From NCBI GenBank assembly GCA_003640385.1, contig RCAB01000019.1, forward strand, positions 62,001 to 126,000: 64,000 nt of DNA. Direction: 5' to 3'. The stretch comes from Setaria digitata (taxonomy: Eukaryota > Nematoda > Chromadorea > Rhabditida > Setariidae). A program made the translations under genes and the position numbers. Under the pieces are notes generated by a model. It did not search any database. It saw only the letters and a program-made list of their open reading frames with translations, and was not told the DNA's origin. The stretch's first letter is position 1, and every line of letters starts with the position of its first letter. This document shows, one piece after another, positions 24,804 through 36,948 of this stretch.

Positions 24804-27639
24804 AAGTCATGTCAATTTTTTGTATTGTTCACTTTTGCTCCTCATCAGTATTGGTAATTTATAGAGTAATTAGCTATGATCTATAAATTCCCGTCACAAA
24901 AGTTAGAAGGAAAGCAGGAAAACAATAAAAATATATGTTCTTAACTTGACCAAAATTTGTTGTTGCATTTGAAAAGATATCGTCAAATTTTGACTTTTAC
25001 AAAAAATCAGTAGAATTCCAGTCAGTTCCAATCTTAGTCGCACACTCTCCAAACAAAAAAATTTCTGTAATCCGATTAAATTGGTTATCTTCTTTACGTA
25101 ACGATATTTTTCGTTTGTATCAACTATGAGATGGAAATATTCATGATATCAATTTATATCTCATATTTTTCCCAGTTGTTCGTGACTCCGTGTCCTGCAA
25201 AGTCAACATAGTCAAAGTTGTGGTAAAATGAAGCTTCTACCCATTATCGTGGTAACAGATGTTGTGTGTCGAGGAATGCAATCCAATTTACATTCTGGAA
25301 ATTTATGGGTTATATTCTACAAATCTAAGAGAGGTTAAATATTGTCACAAATACGCCTTTGTATCTTCCTGCCACATTTAACAAATGCAGTAAAAACTGA
25401 GAAATATCAGTCTGTAATCGACAAGTCTTCCAATCAACCTGAAGCGTAGGATAAAAAAAGGAGGTTTGATTGCTTTGCTTTAACAAATTCTGGATTTTTG
25501 TGCTGAGAAGAATGTGAGTCACTGAATACTTTATTCAAACAAGCTTTTTTGTATTTTTCGTATTCCTGCTCATCACAGTCAGTCTGTTTGTGCACTTTGA
25601 AATTCATTTCCACATTTCTGAATTGCTGAATTTATGTGTTAAATTTATAATTTTATATTTTAGCCACAATATATACTAGTTTCTTCACAAAACAGTTTTC
25701 CTTTATGCTTAGGTCATTTAATGATCTAAATATTAGCATAAATTTCGATGATAAATTAATCAGTAGCAGTGAAAATTAAAAAAAAAAAAGAGAAATTTGC
25801 CACGTTCAGGACGTCATAAAAGTTAAATGTGATATTTAGTGATTGCGATCAGATAACAGCGTCAACACCAATTTCACATATTTTTCAGCAATTTAATAAC
25901 CGGACGATTAAAGTGATTTGTTAATACTTGCAATAAATATTTTTTGGTCTAAACAACAAAAAATGACGCGTGAAATTTAAATCGTATTTGCACAAATGCA
26001 GCAACATCTTTAATCGATTTTCAAGGAATTTGGGGTTTTCGAACTTCGTTTCGAATTCATTTATAAATAATCTTATAATTGGTTTTATATGTCAGTAATT
26101 TCTATTTTTAGAAACGAAGTACTAAATGAAAGACAAGAATCCGATGAAAGAAATAATGAGTGCTGACAATTTTTAAACTGACCCCTTGGTCTACAGCAGA
26201 TCTATAATCTAGATTTAAAAAAAAAAAAAAATGTGTTTATCAAGCAATTAGTAAACAAATCCATCCCATGAAGAGTGATTTGAAAAGATAAATCTTGAGA
26301 TCTGAAACGAGGGTAGTTTTAAAAAAGAAGGTAAGGAAATAGAATTGAGGGAAACTTTTTCTATTGTGGGTAAGCAAATCGGCATCAACGGTTTGAATCT
26401 GTTAGTTGCGATCCGGTTTCCAAGATGGAATCAGAGAGGCGTATTACATCTTCCTATTTAATTCAGAGAAACAGAAAATTTAAAATGCTTATAATACTGA
26501 TTTTAAATTATAGTTAGTATGACGGAAATAAATTCATGATTTCCATGATTTTATTACTAAGCTGCCCATTCCCACCAATTATTGATTTCATGGAAAATGG
26601 GAACATTAACAGAAAGTAGATTATCGTGTTGAAACAGATTGTTTCTTGATACTGTAAATGAAAAATATTATGCAGTAAACAAGTGCGAATGGGAAAGATT
26701 GGCAAATGATGTTTATTTCACACCTTCTTGCTCCCTCGCTTATTTATGTATTATGCCAGTGAAGAGAGAGTATCACAGTTAAGCTGCTTCCAATTTCAAA
26801 TCCCTGTCGTTGAATCCCTTACATAAAACTTCATTGGTTTGAGTGTCAGTATCTGCTCAGACGACTACCGAGTTTTTGCTAACTAATTCAGTTTTCCGAC
26901 AATTGTTCTTTATAAACCTAAATCAGTATATTAGTAAAACCGTGTTTGACAATTCATCACCAGTTTCGAATCTAATCAGGTCTGCAGCTATTCAAGTATG
27001 TTTTTTAGGTTTTTCAGAAGGTAGCTTCGGTTACGGTATTCCATTAAGCGCAAATCTTCAAGTTCTATTATAAAGAGGATTTAAAGGATTCGTGCCAGGT
27101 AACCTTCTGTGGAATCATTCTTGATATCATATCTGCAATGATATATTAGGATTTGTCCTGTCAAATAAGTGAATATTTGCACATCTCAAAACCACAACCA
27201 GACAAATATAAAATCTGTGTGTATATACTTTATACTTTTTTATTGTTTCAAGTATTTTCGTCAGTAACTCTTATTCGAATGACTGTTGGAGTCTTGTAAG
27301 CTGGAGCTTCTTCGGATGCAGTTTTTATGAACCTAAAGGAACACATGTTTATTGTAATGCTGAAAATTTAAGTGTGAAGAAATATATGAGTCTTCAACAC
27401 TATAGTACCGATAGTTCTGAAGACAATTCATTAAAGCAGAAATTTGCATGTGGAAATTTCAGCTTGGATTGAAGGCAAGATTTTGCAATGAATTTAATAA
27501 ATCCAAAATTTTATGCCATTATCTAACGTACACTGAAATTAGTGGAGACTAAACTTTTATTTTTGGACAAGTTTATATTATTACTATAGTTATCTTTCTA
27601 ATGAGGAATTAAGACTGGGTTTGAATAGGTTCTATAGTT
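24804..27639. other. Gene desert, second part
   Basis: No convincing exon on either strand. The left end may include highly decayed continuation of the 18S-like sequence, but similarity is not clear below about 27640. Confidence 0.4.
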
Positions 27640-28273
27640 CTAAAAGTAGTCTGCTAGTTTGTTACTTGTTACCTGAAGATATACACTATAAAGCTGAACT
27701 GGAATCACTTCGGTTGTTAGCATCAAAACTTCTCTTCACATCTTTCTTAACGGATTTAAATTATACCTATTCCGATAACCTCAAAGAGATTAGTTTTGTT
27801 TTTCCAGTGAAGAGAAGCCTCCTCATTCCGAGAGGGGGTAATTTGCGCGCCTACTGCCTTTCTTGGATATGGTAGCCGTTTCTCAGGCTTCCCCGCCGGA
27901 GTCGAACTCTTATTCTCCGTTACTCGTTAGGCAAATAAACTGCCATCGAAAGTTGATAAGGTAAACACTTGCTTGATACGTTGCCGGTACAAGACCATGC
28001 GAACAGCCATAGCTATTCAAAGTCACCAGTTAACAGCTAGTAACCAGATTGGTTACAATCTAGAGATAGATGCTCAAAGATCCGGTGATACATGTACTAA
28101 CTAGCCCAGAGTTGTCACAGTTATTTATAGGTAATTAACATTAAGTATATCCTAGTAAATTATACCTAGTTGTTGCAATGACCTGTTTGCGGTTCCGCCA
28201 AATCACGTGAGTTTAGACACGCATGGTTTACTCTTTAAGACGAGCGTATAAACTATCGACAGAATCAATCGAG
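27640..28273 (-). pseudogene. Degenerate 18S rRNA pseudogene (5' third of the molecule)
   Basis: Read on the minus strand from 28273 downward, the order of conserved 18S landmarks is kept. They are GATTGATTCTGTC near the mature 5' end, CCATGCGTGTCTAA, ATAACTGTGACAACTCTGGG, TATCAACTTTCGATGG, GCCTGAGAAACGGCTACC, GGCAGTAGGCGCGCAAATTA, AATTTAAATCCGTTAA and GTGATTCCAGTTCAGC. Many substitutions hit positions that are nearly invariant in functional rRNA. The copy covers roughly the first 600 nt only. It begins very near the mature 5' end, which suggests it came from processed rRNA or from the end of a repeat unit. The overlapping plus-strand ORF 27621-27875 is a shadow of this relic. Confidence 0.85.
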
Positions 28274-31200
28274 GAAATGAAAATAATGTGTGAAGCCGCC
28301 TTAAATTTTAAGCTGCCTTAAATTATCTTATTTTCAGTCATATATCTTTGGCTTCCTTCTATTACTGTTGCCATCTGCATTTCTGCTTTCTTGTCTGCAA
28401 AATGATTCATTGTTTTATGGACAATATTTACTGCAGGTAACAGGAGTGCAGACAGAAAATGTCCAGTTGCGAAAATTTTTGCCTAACAATTGCTGACATC
28501 TTTATCTGCTCACCAAACTTCGATCCGCTGCAACAAAACAGAAACTTTACAGTGCATGTCATCCTCGAGAAGTACAAGAAATTTTACCACAAAATGTTTC
28601 CTAAAGGCTCTAAACTCAAAAATAATTTAAAGTGGACAACAGTTTTCAAATCAGTAATTATCGGCATTCAAGAACTGACTTTGTAAAAATTTTAGACTAT
28701 AGTGATTACGTTATCACTTGCTCTGATCTGTAATTTGTTATAAGCCTGTAAGCCTTTTAAATAATCGAGAAAAAAGCTTTCTCACTTTGCCTGATATTAT
28801 GACCAACTTCATATTTGAAAAGATAATATTCCAGCATGGACAGTTCTCGTTCAAACCATGTTACTGCTAACATTCTAAAATTCAGATGAATCAAACTTTT
28901 CCTTTAAATGAAAGTTTTATTTAACTAAAGTCGGCTAAATGGCCAGATTTGAATTAGAAAAAATTAATATATGATGTATGGCTTTTTGTAATAACGATTA
29001 AAAGAAATCTTGATCCCTACCATCCCCTTGTAACATCATTTCATATATGAAATATTGACTTTCTCTTTATTTTATTATATTTTCGATCAGCTGCACTCAA
29101 TTTTGGATGAAATCTTGATATTTATTATAATTTGCAAAAATACAGAAATATTTGGGGTCACGATTACAAATATAAATTTATCTCAGTTCAAAAATTGTTC
29201 ATCCTCGCACATTGGGGAAGAAGTTAACTTTGTTACTTTCAATAAAAAATTTTGAGCTCACTGACTTCGCTACCAATAAATTTTCTAGATTTTATTCTGT
29301 TAAATTTGCTTTCTTACACGGGAAAAAATCTTCCCGCACTTTTATTTGTTTAATTTTTCCTTCACAAATTGAGTATTTCAAAATATGTCTTGAGCAACCA
29401 ACATTATCATACATCAGCTAACTAATCCATTTTCCTAAGTTTAGTAAATGAGTGTTTTTATATAGATATTTTTTATTTAAGAAAGCTAAAAACCTTCGGC
29501 TGTGACTTTTTTTTTTGGGAACTGTTCCCAATAGCAGGACACTGACGCATAACTTTCTTTTTTCTTTTTGCAATATTTTCAATAATCTAGTTTTCAATTA
29601 AATACAATCAAGGGCTCTCAGCTGTTTGCTTAAGAGAAGCTATTTTCCTAGTTCCGTATGTTTCGCCCCTCCTCATGCAAAAAGCAGTCTAGTAAGATAT
29701 CAGGGTCTTCAAAAAATTTAATCAGTTTAGTTATTAGAATTACTTTCAATTTACACATGATCCCATTATTGTTTAAATGCTTCCGATTTTCTGGCTAATA
29801 ATAGTTCTTTAGCTTAAGTCAAACCGAAATCATTCTAAAGTACTTTGACTGTTCTGTCTAACGACTATCAAGCGTGTCTTGATTAGGTGCTGAATCATGG
29901 ATAACCAGAGTTGACAATTTCTGTTTTTGAAATTTCCTCTAATTTTATATGTGCAAAAGATCGCTTTTTCATATGAATTCGGAATTTAAGACTGAATTTA
30001 ATTGATAATTTTGCTAATCATCCTTATTCTGAAACCCGTTTTGAAGGCTAACTCGGCTCACGAATGCTTCCAAACTTCTGTTTTCTGAAACATAAGGTGA
30101 TGAGGCCTTATGACCCTGTGGAAACATTTTTAACTCTTGGTATTTGACAGAAAATTTTTCTTTTTAAATTAATTTTCTAGTTCGGAACTTTTTGAAAGAC
30201 ATTCCTTTGATAAAATCTGTCTTAATATCAGCACTGCATACAAGCTCCCTCTTCCCACCCCTGATCCCATTTAAGGTTCGATTAAAAGTACACTGTTATG
30301 ATATTCTTTATTCTTAACATTTATTTCTGACACAACTCTTTTATCTTGAAATATCCGACAGTGTTTACTGTCTCTTCATGAGTCTTGAGTAGCACAAGGA
30401 CGATTCAAGCTGAATGAATTAATAAATTTTGAAAGAATTAATTGAAAATGAAAAAGACGATTCATATATTGAAAAAGTAATAAAAAATGAACGAAAAGAA
30501 ACAGAATTAGGAAGTAAAATCAAGAAATAGGAGTTACACTCAAACTTCGAAATAAACGAATGCATACATAAATTTTTTATAGCCAAAAGATAGGTAGGAG
30601 AGACCAGAAATAAAGGATTGAAGCAAGAAAAGCAAAGAATCTCGTGAAGTAAGATGTTGCGAAACAAAGGGGCATGAATACAAAGGAAATTTAATGAAAT
30701 TATTAAAACGAAGTCGAACTTTCCGGACAAGGGAGGCTTTCGAAGTTCATTTTGATACATTATATTGGATTTGTTGTAGTTTGTAAAAATTATAATAGGT
30801 AAATGATTTAGTGTTGCATTTAACTGCGAACAATATGTGAAAAATTATGTATTCAATGAATATAATAGTATTAAACAATGTTCAGTGTCCGAAGGAGGAA
30901 AATAGTGATTTTCTGAATAGGTATCTCTATCCATCTCTTTTTTTTAGCCTGAAACTTTAATTTATCAAGCATTGACGAGGACTGATTTAATATTTTTAGC
31001 CGGTTTTTTCTTTTTTAAATCCTAGTTTGCTTATATGTTTTTTTACTACGATTTATATTCATATCATTGTATTCCTTTTTTTTTGTAATTCAGCTTAGAG
31101 CAGAATAAAAAACAACAGTCAGACATTTTTGCTTTTCAAAATCAAAATCTCGATTACAGTCATGGAAAGTTTATAAAATTTCTGGACACATAAGGTGTTG

Positions 31201-33070
31201 CGCGTAGATTGAGAGGTAGACCTTATTACTCCTTGCTGTCAAAGTACAATAAAGTATGTACACTCATTCCTTTGCAGTATTATGTAACCAAAATGGTGCC
31301 TAAAAAAATTGTCTTAGTTAAACGAACTAAGGAACAAAAAGTGACATCGAGTGACCAATCAATGCTCATTAATAAAGCAATTATTTATAAAGAAAACACT
31401 TATGAACTTGTTAAGCTTTGGGCACTTTTCCTTATTGTACTTTAAATTTCATTTAAGGGGAAAGAGATTAAGTGTTCCGAAGGGTGACTTTTACAGTAAC
31501 AGAAAACTTGTACTCAAAATATTAGATAAAATGGAAATGAAGTAGGATCAAAAATAATATGACTGCTTAATTTTGGAATTTTCAATAATCATTAGAAGCG
31601 GTGGAAAATGAACTCTCCAGATCTAAAACATTCTGTTTCGGATGTCCTTTTGAAATTTGAAATTCTTCTAAGAATAAAATTATAATTAATTTGCCTCATA
31701 CTTTCAGTTATTATTATCCAGATTTTTCTTATTAACTACGTAATCTGGGTCTCTGATAAATCCACTATCCAATTTTTTTTCTTCTTTTTTTTATTGTGAA
31801 ATTCATGTACCACATTAAATATTCCGCCTTTCATTACTAATAATATTTTGATTTGACAAATTATCTTTGAGAGGTTACTTTTTTCCAAGCTGCAGCTTTT
31901 CCTTGAAATTAATTAACACTAATCTGTATAGCATAACGCGCTAGTTGGGTAGGAAATAGAATCAAATACGTTTGTTGCACATTATCTCGCTGTAGCATCA
32001 CTCAGGGAATTTCCATTCATCACTTTATTGCCATAAAATACTAATTACAAATTTAAATTTGTTAATGAAAGCAATGAAGAACTGTTTTTACAGAGATATC
32101 TAACCTGTTTTGATAATGGGCTTCATAAACATTCATGAGTGATGAAGGCTAGTTCATTAGCAAACAACTTGGTGAATTTTGTACTGCAAATTTATTTCGA
32201 CGGTGTGATCAGAACAAATCTACGCGCTTCTTCAAGTTAAACTTTTTGATGAATGTGTATCAGTAAAAAAATTTAATATTAGACTAGGAAAAGAATAAGG
32301 AAGGATAATAGTTGTTGTTTGGTTCGGCCGGTCACTAACAATTCAAATGATGTTAACTGATTGAATTACGTAATCCAGTGTAAAGCATTTGATATGATTT
32401 TCTATTAACGTTTTCCATTTCACATAAGAAATGATTTCCAAGATAGTGTTATTGCCCTAAATTCAATGAACGTTTGTTTGATTTGATCAATCTAAAGTAC
32501 TCTCTCTCTCTTCGTCATTACCTTTCATCATTCTTTACCTCATTTTGCAATTAATTTGAACTTATATATTTTGCCAATTCTTAATAGCGCGATTAGTACA
32601 GCTACCGCATATTTTCTCTGTATTAAAGCGAGCATGCGAAGTTTTCATATCTAAATGATTTTATTGGACCAACTGAAACTCAGTTATTAAGGCGACATCC
32701 CAACGGCAAAAATGTATGGTGAATTCTTTTTTACTGTCACATGAAACACTTTAAGGGGCAGTTGCTCGGATTGTCAAAATTTAAATCTGTTAAGTCATTT
32801 TATGGCATTTACCGGATATTTGTTACAGTCGTCTCATGTAATGTCAAAACAAGTTTATAGAGAAGTGCAGAAAAGTAAATTTTGCTATAACGCCATAAAT
32901 GTGTCATTTGTTTAACAGTAAAAAAGCATATATCATATATTTAAACAACTAAGCTCTCAGACATTAGACCGCGCTTACAAGTTTTTCAGAACAGTGTAGT
33001 GGAATTATTCTGGCTACTGAACACCAAAAACATTAAAGCTAATCCCTCGATATCCTGCGTTCAAATAAAT
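28274..33070. other. Gene desert between the 18S relic and the antiporter gene
   Basis: The most coding-like piece is a 75-codon plus frame at 28459-28686 (MSSCENFCLTIADIF...), which has slightly higher GC and no recognised domain or partners. A 113-codon minus frame at 30419-30760 lies in very AT-rich sequence. A TTTTTCAG acceptor at 32982-32989, upstream of the antiporter start, may receive a spliced leader. Confidence 0.4.
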
Positions 33071-36000
33071 ATGTCTTCAATGAAGCAGGATGAGAAAGTG
33101 ATAATACAAGACGATGCTCACAACTGCCCAAGCATCCCTGCATTAATAGCAACAAGTTTCGGAACACCGATTTCTACTCATGAAACTAATTGTGTTTCAA
33201 ATAATGCCAACAATATTCGAGAAAAAAGAAGTCTTACGTATCCAATGGATAGGTTCAGTATCGCATTAGAAAGTTCTGTTCCTGTCGAAACTGGAGAGTT
33301 CGAATATCAAATCAGTATTGTTACTGGGAAAAACAGCGCGAAAGATAAAAATGTCTTGATAAGACTAATTAGTTACAAACCGGTAAATCTTTCCATTACA
33401 ATAACAGTTTTATTTCACGTTTTATTATATGCAATAATCGTTATTATGTAGACTCGTCACGCATATGCTACTTAGAAGAATAGAACAGGATTTTGATTAA
33501 TGACAAGCAGAATTAAAATACAGAGATATCTGTGGTCAGAGAATCGTACTTGAACGATGGATAAGGAAATTTCACCTCATTGTACCATTCAAACAATTCG
33601 CATCCAGAACGCTTTCTTACCAAAGAATAATATATAAAATACAAAATGAAACATCGAAAAGAAATGCAGTAGTTCCCGCAACTTTCGGAAATAAATCTTA
33701 TAACAGCTGAATTTGCAGGTGAATCTGGTTTTGGCATCAGCAATAATCTTTTTCTCCCTATATATAACCTTCGTTTCAGGTATTTCTCATTTCCATTAAA
33801 TTTTTTTTTTTTTTTTATAAAAAAGTAAATTAAGAATAATTAATGGAATAGAGCTGAAGGAATAGTGATAATCGACCAAAAAATTGTTGATCTCCTTCTA
33901 TTATTTTACATTTCACACTTCACTTATTAGTGCTTTTTTATTCACTGATTCTCTTACTGGAAGCATAATCATTTCAAGTACTGTCTATTGAACTTAAAAT
34001 CAATATCTTTAATTTTTGGCCACAACTGTTTTTAACTGGTTCATATGCTTAAAAAAAGTACATTACGACAAAGCTAGGGGCACCCTTTTTAATAATGCTA
34101 CGTAAACTGGACCTTTTTAGTATTACAACGGAATATGATTCACCCAATAAAACATCAAGAAGAAAATATTTCTTGGCTAGAAATACCGAGAAGTCAAACA
34201 GAGATTGCAGCAAAAATAATGCTTTCTCAAATTGATTTGCATATTAATTCTGCATTATCGATGTTTATTCTGTGGCTTGCCGCACTTCCTGTAGGATCGC
34301 TATTCACTCTGTTCCGGTTACCCAGTATCATCGGTGTGTTGATACTTAACTGAGCTATCTAGAGCCTAATAGAAATATGAAATATATATATTTGACTTCC
34401 GATTTGAACGGATTACTTTTAATAGCATGATATAACAGTATGTTCTCCAACTGTTTCTTGGGAACAACCTTGCCTGTAACTTTAATCAATTATTACTGTA
34501 AGTATTTCAGGAGTGCTGCTAACAGGAATTGCCTTTAAAAATATTCCATTTATGAATAATTTACTGTACATAGATCGGGTTTGGAGTGCGTTGTTTCGAA
34601 AGGCAGCGCTAACGGTGATACTGATGCGCGCTGGCATGGGACTCGATCCCGTAGCGTTGAGAAAGACAAAGATTCGTTGATTTCCTTTCAATTAAGAATT
34701 TTTTTAAGAAGTTCAAAAATTTATGAATTGAATGGCCGTTGATTATTACTGTGTCGGAAAAAGTTGCTTATTGAACATTAAAGCCGAACAATTCCCAGAA
34801 TATTTCAGATTACAGTATTTCGGTTAGGTATAATATCAACTGTTTGTGAGGGTGGTGCCATTATGCTCGCAGCACATTTCATTTTTGGAGTTAGTATCGA
34901 AATGTCTATACTTTTTGGGTACATTTTTTTTTCTCAACCTCTAATATTTAACTCAAATTAAAAAAGGAGCGTCCTCCACTGCTAATCAAAAATCCACCGT
35001 TGTGTTGCCAACAAAATGATTGCAGAACGATACTATCAGCTACTGGTCCAGCGGTAACCATTCCGGCAATATTGGATCTATCGAAAAAAGGATATGGTTC
35101 GGGATCCGGTCTACCTACAGCTATACTCGCATCTTGTACCATTGATAATATGACTTGCATCGCCGCATACACAGTTGCTGCTGCTCTTATTTTTACAACA
35201 GGTATACATGTAATGGCAAAGAAATATGATCAGTTGCCATTTTCTGATTTAGGGCTAAAAGATGCAAAACTGAATTTGAATGGCTGTTTTGCAAGAAATG
35301 GGAGGATGTGAAAAATTTCATAACATACATATTATATATATATATATATATGCAACTTATGGTGTTTGTAGTGAGGCTAACATACGAGATTGCAATGACC
35401 TTCACTACAACTGTAATCAGTGTGGTGGCTGGCGTTATTGGAGGTTTGCCATTTTTTACTGCTCCTAGGAACGATTATGTAAGGAGTTGTTGTGAAATCA
35501 GGGTTAAAATAGACTTAACAGACTGTTTTCATAGGTCGTATATTATGGGTCTTTCCACACGAGGGTTCACATCATCGACATTTCATCCGTGGTAGCCTAC
35601 TACTTAGTGTATGTCTTGCGCTCAATTTTGGAACATTGGCAATTGGCAGTCCTAGCTGTGGAGTGATATCAACTGTTTTATTAAATATGGTAGCGACCAT
35701 CAGATGGAAGAAGGACAATGCAAAAGTAATTATTTTCGTCATCTTTTTGGTGTTGACAAACATTAAAACTACTGCTGAGAAATTCTCTCATACTTCACTC
35801 ACATCTAAGCTTTCACACTGCCTGACGGTAGCCAGAGTTCTGTTTTTAATATTTTTGCAGTTCAAAGAAGCTGAAGCACTGGCTCTGATGTGGAATTTTT
35901 TTGCCATGCAAATTATGTTCGGCTTAATTGGCTTTGAATTTGATATCAGAAACGTAAGCGTCATATGGATAATGTATTAGTATTCGTAACGATCATCTGA

Positions 36001-36774
36001 GTTATTCATTTAGTGTCACTATTGCATGAGAAATTCCGGTTACACCAATTGGTATGCTGAAAAAAGTTCAAAATGCTAGATAGTCGCAGTTCACTCAGTT
36101 TTTTCATTAATCTCAAGAACAATCTTCTAACTGATGGAGTCAGCTGGAAATGATGAAAACAGAATGGAATACAAATATTGCAGTCTGCAAAAGTGCGCTC
36201 TCTGGAATGATGACTATATTAGGAGAGTTTAACAATGCAGTCAAACAAAAGAAAAGCACTCACCTGACAATTGATGTGACGTAGGCTGAATTGTTGGTGG
36301 TTTATCGAAGCTCATTGAGTGATTTCTCAAGCTACGCAAATCCTGCAACTCTTTTTTAATGAGCCATTACTTCAGCAATCGCTTCATTTATAGACTCATT
36401 TGCAGATGAAACTTCAAATAGTATTGAAAGCTGTAAGCATAATTGTGATAGGCCAAGTTGCTAGAATACTGTGCGGCTTTTTCTTATCATTTGGATGTGG
36501 TTGGCACGTTTCGGAGCATTTCCTCATCACATTTTCATTTGTGTCAAAAGCTACTTTGCAAGTTCGTTTATTAATCAATTAAAGAAGATTGCAGGATCCA
36601 TCTCTTTGGTTTATTTTTTTATTTAGTAAAACGTACATTAATCCATTGCAGGCAGCGTTAGCACCACAAGTAGCCGACAAATGTACAGGCTTAGCAATGT
36701 TCCACGATGCTGTTTTACTCAGAACTGCTTGTGTGTTGGCTATATTTTTTCTGGCACCCACGGGTTTGAATTAA
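33071..36774 (+). CDS. SLC9B/NHA-type (CPA2) Na+/H+ antiporter-like membrane protein
   Basis: Eleven exons: 33071-33382, 33719-33779, 34121-34333, 34511-34675, 34816-34918, 35026-35201, 35372-35443, 35535-35725, 35861-35953, 36406-36561 and 36652-36774, about 554 aa, close to human SLC9B proteins. A polar ~100-aa N-tail precedes about a dozen hydrophobic helices. Family landmarks in order are SIIGVLLTGIAFKNIP, VILMRAGMGLDPVALRK, SATGPAVTIPAILDLSKKGY, LPTAILAS, FGLIGFEFDI, FVSKATLQ and FFLAPTG. The paired aspartates of the CPA2 ion site (FDDI in SLC9B2) are here IDNM (35144-35149). The later WDIF motif is WNFF (35891-35902). Transport may therefore be altered or lost. The exon 4/5 join uses a weak GTTGAT donor. 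The C-terminus may instead splice at 36764 to an exon at 36920. The start was taken as the first ATG after a TTTTTCAG acceptor. Confidence 0.85.
35333..35351 (+). repeat. (TA)n microsatellite
   Basis: A short alternating TA run lies in the intron between exons 6 and 7 of the antiporter gene. Confidence 0.8.
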
Positions 36775-36948
36775 TTTCAATTTTCCACTGTTATCATAAA
36801 TTAAAGTTAGCTTCGGTAGGTGTATATTTCAAATATACATTTGTTGTTAGTTTGAGACGTGCTGAAGAAGGCTGTGTTTTAGTATCTAATGAAGTGCATT
36901 TATAGCTGTCTTCTTTCAGTAGTATTCTTTTATTTCTGCATTTACTAG

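Noticed and set aside
27621..27875. 84-codon plus-strand ORF
   Set aside because: It overlaps the minus-strand 18S rRNA relic and its residues follow from rRNA sequence; there is no protein-like domain.
27880..27910. tRNA T-arm-like sequence (CCGGAGTCGAACTC)
   Set aside because: It lies inside the 18S rRNA relic, where the equivalent functional sequence has the same appearance. No acceptor or anticodon arms surround it.
30419..30760. 113-codon minus ORF, Phe/Ser-rich
   Set aside because: It lies in extremely AT-rich sequence with low-complexity composition typical of chance frames; no partners.
34630..34660. tRNA-like GACTCGATCCC
   Set aside because: It is within a well-supported antiporter exon (GLDPVALRK); no cloverleaf can be drawn.
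35202..35311. Continuation of antiporter exon 6 past 35201
   Set aside because: It reads into a polar, non-family sequence, whereas splicing at 35201 to 35372 restores family-like helices in phase.
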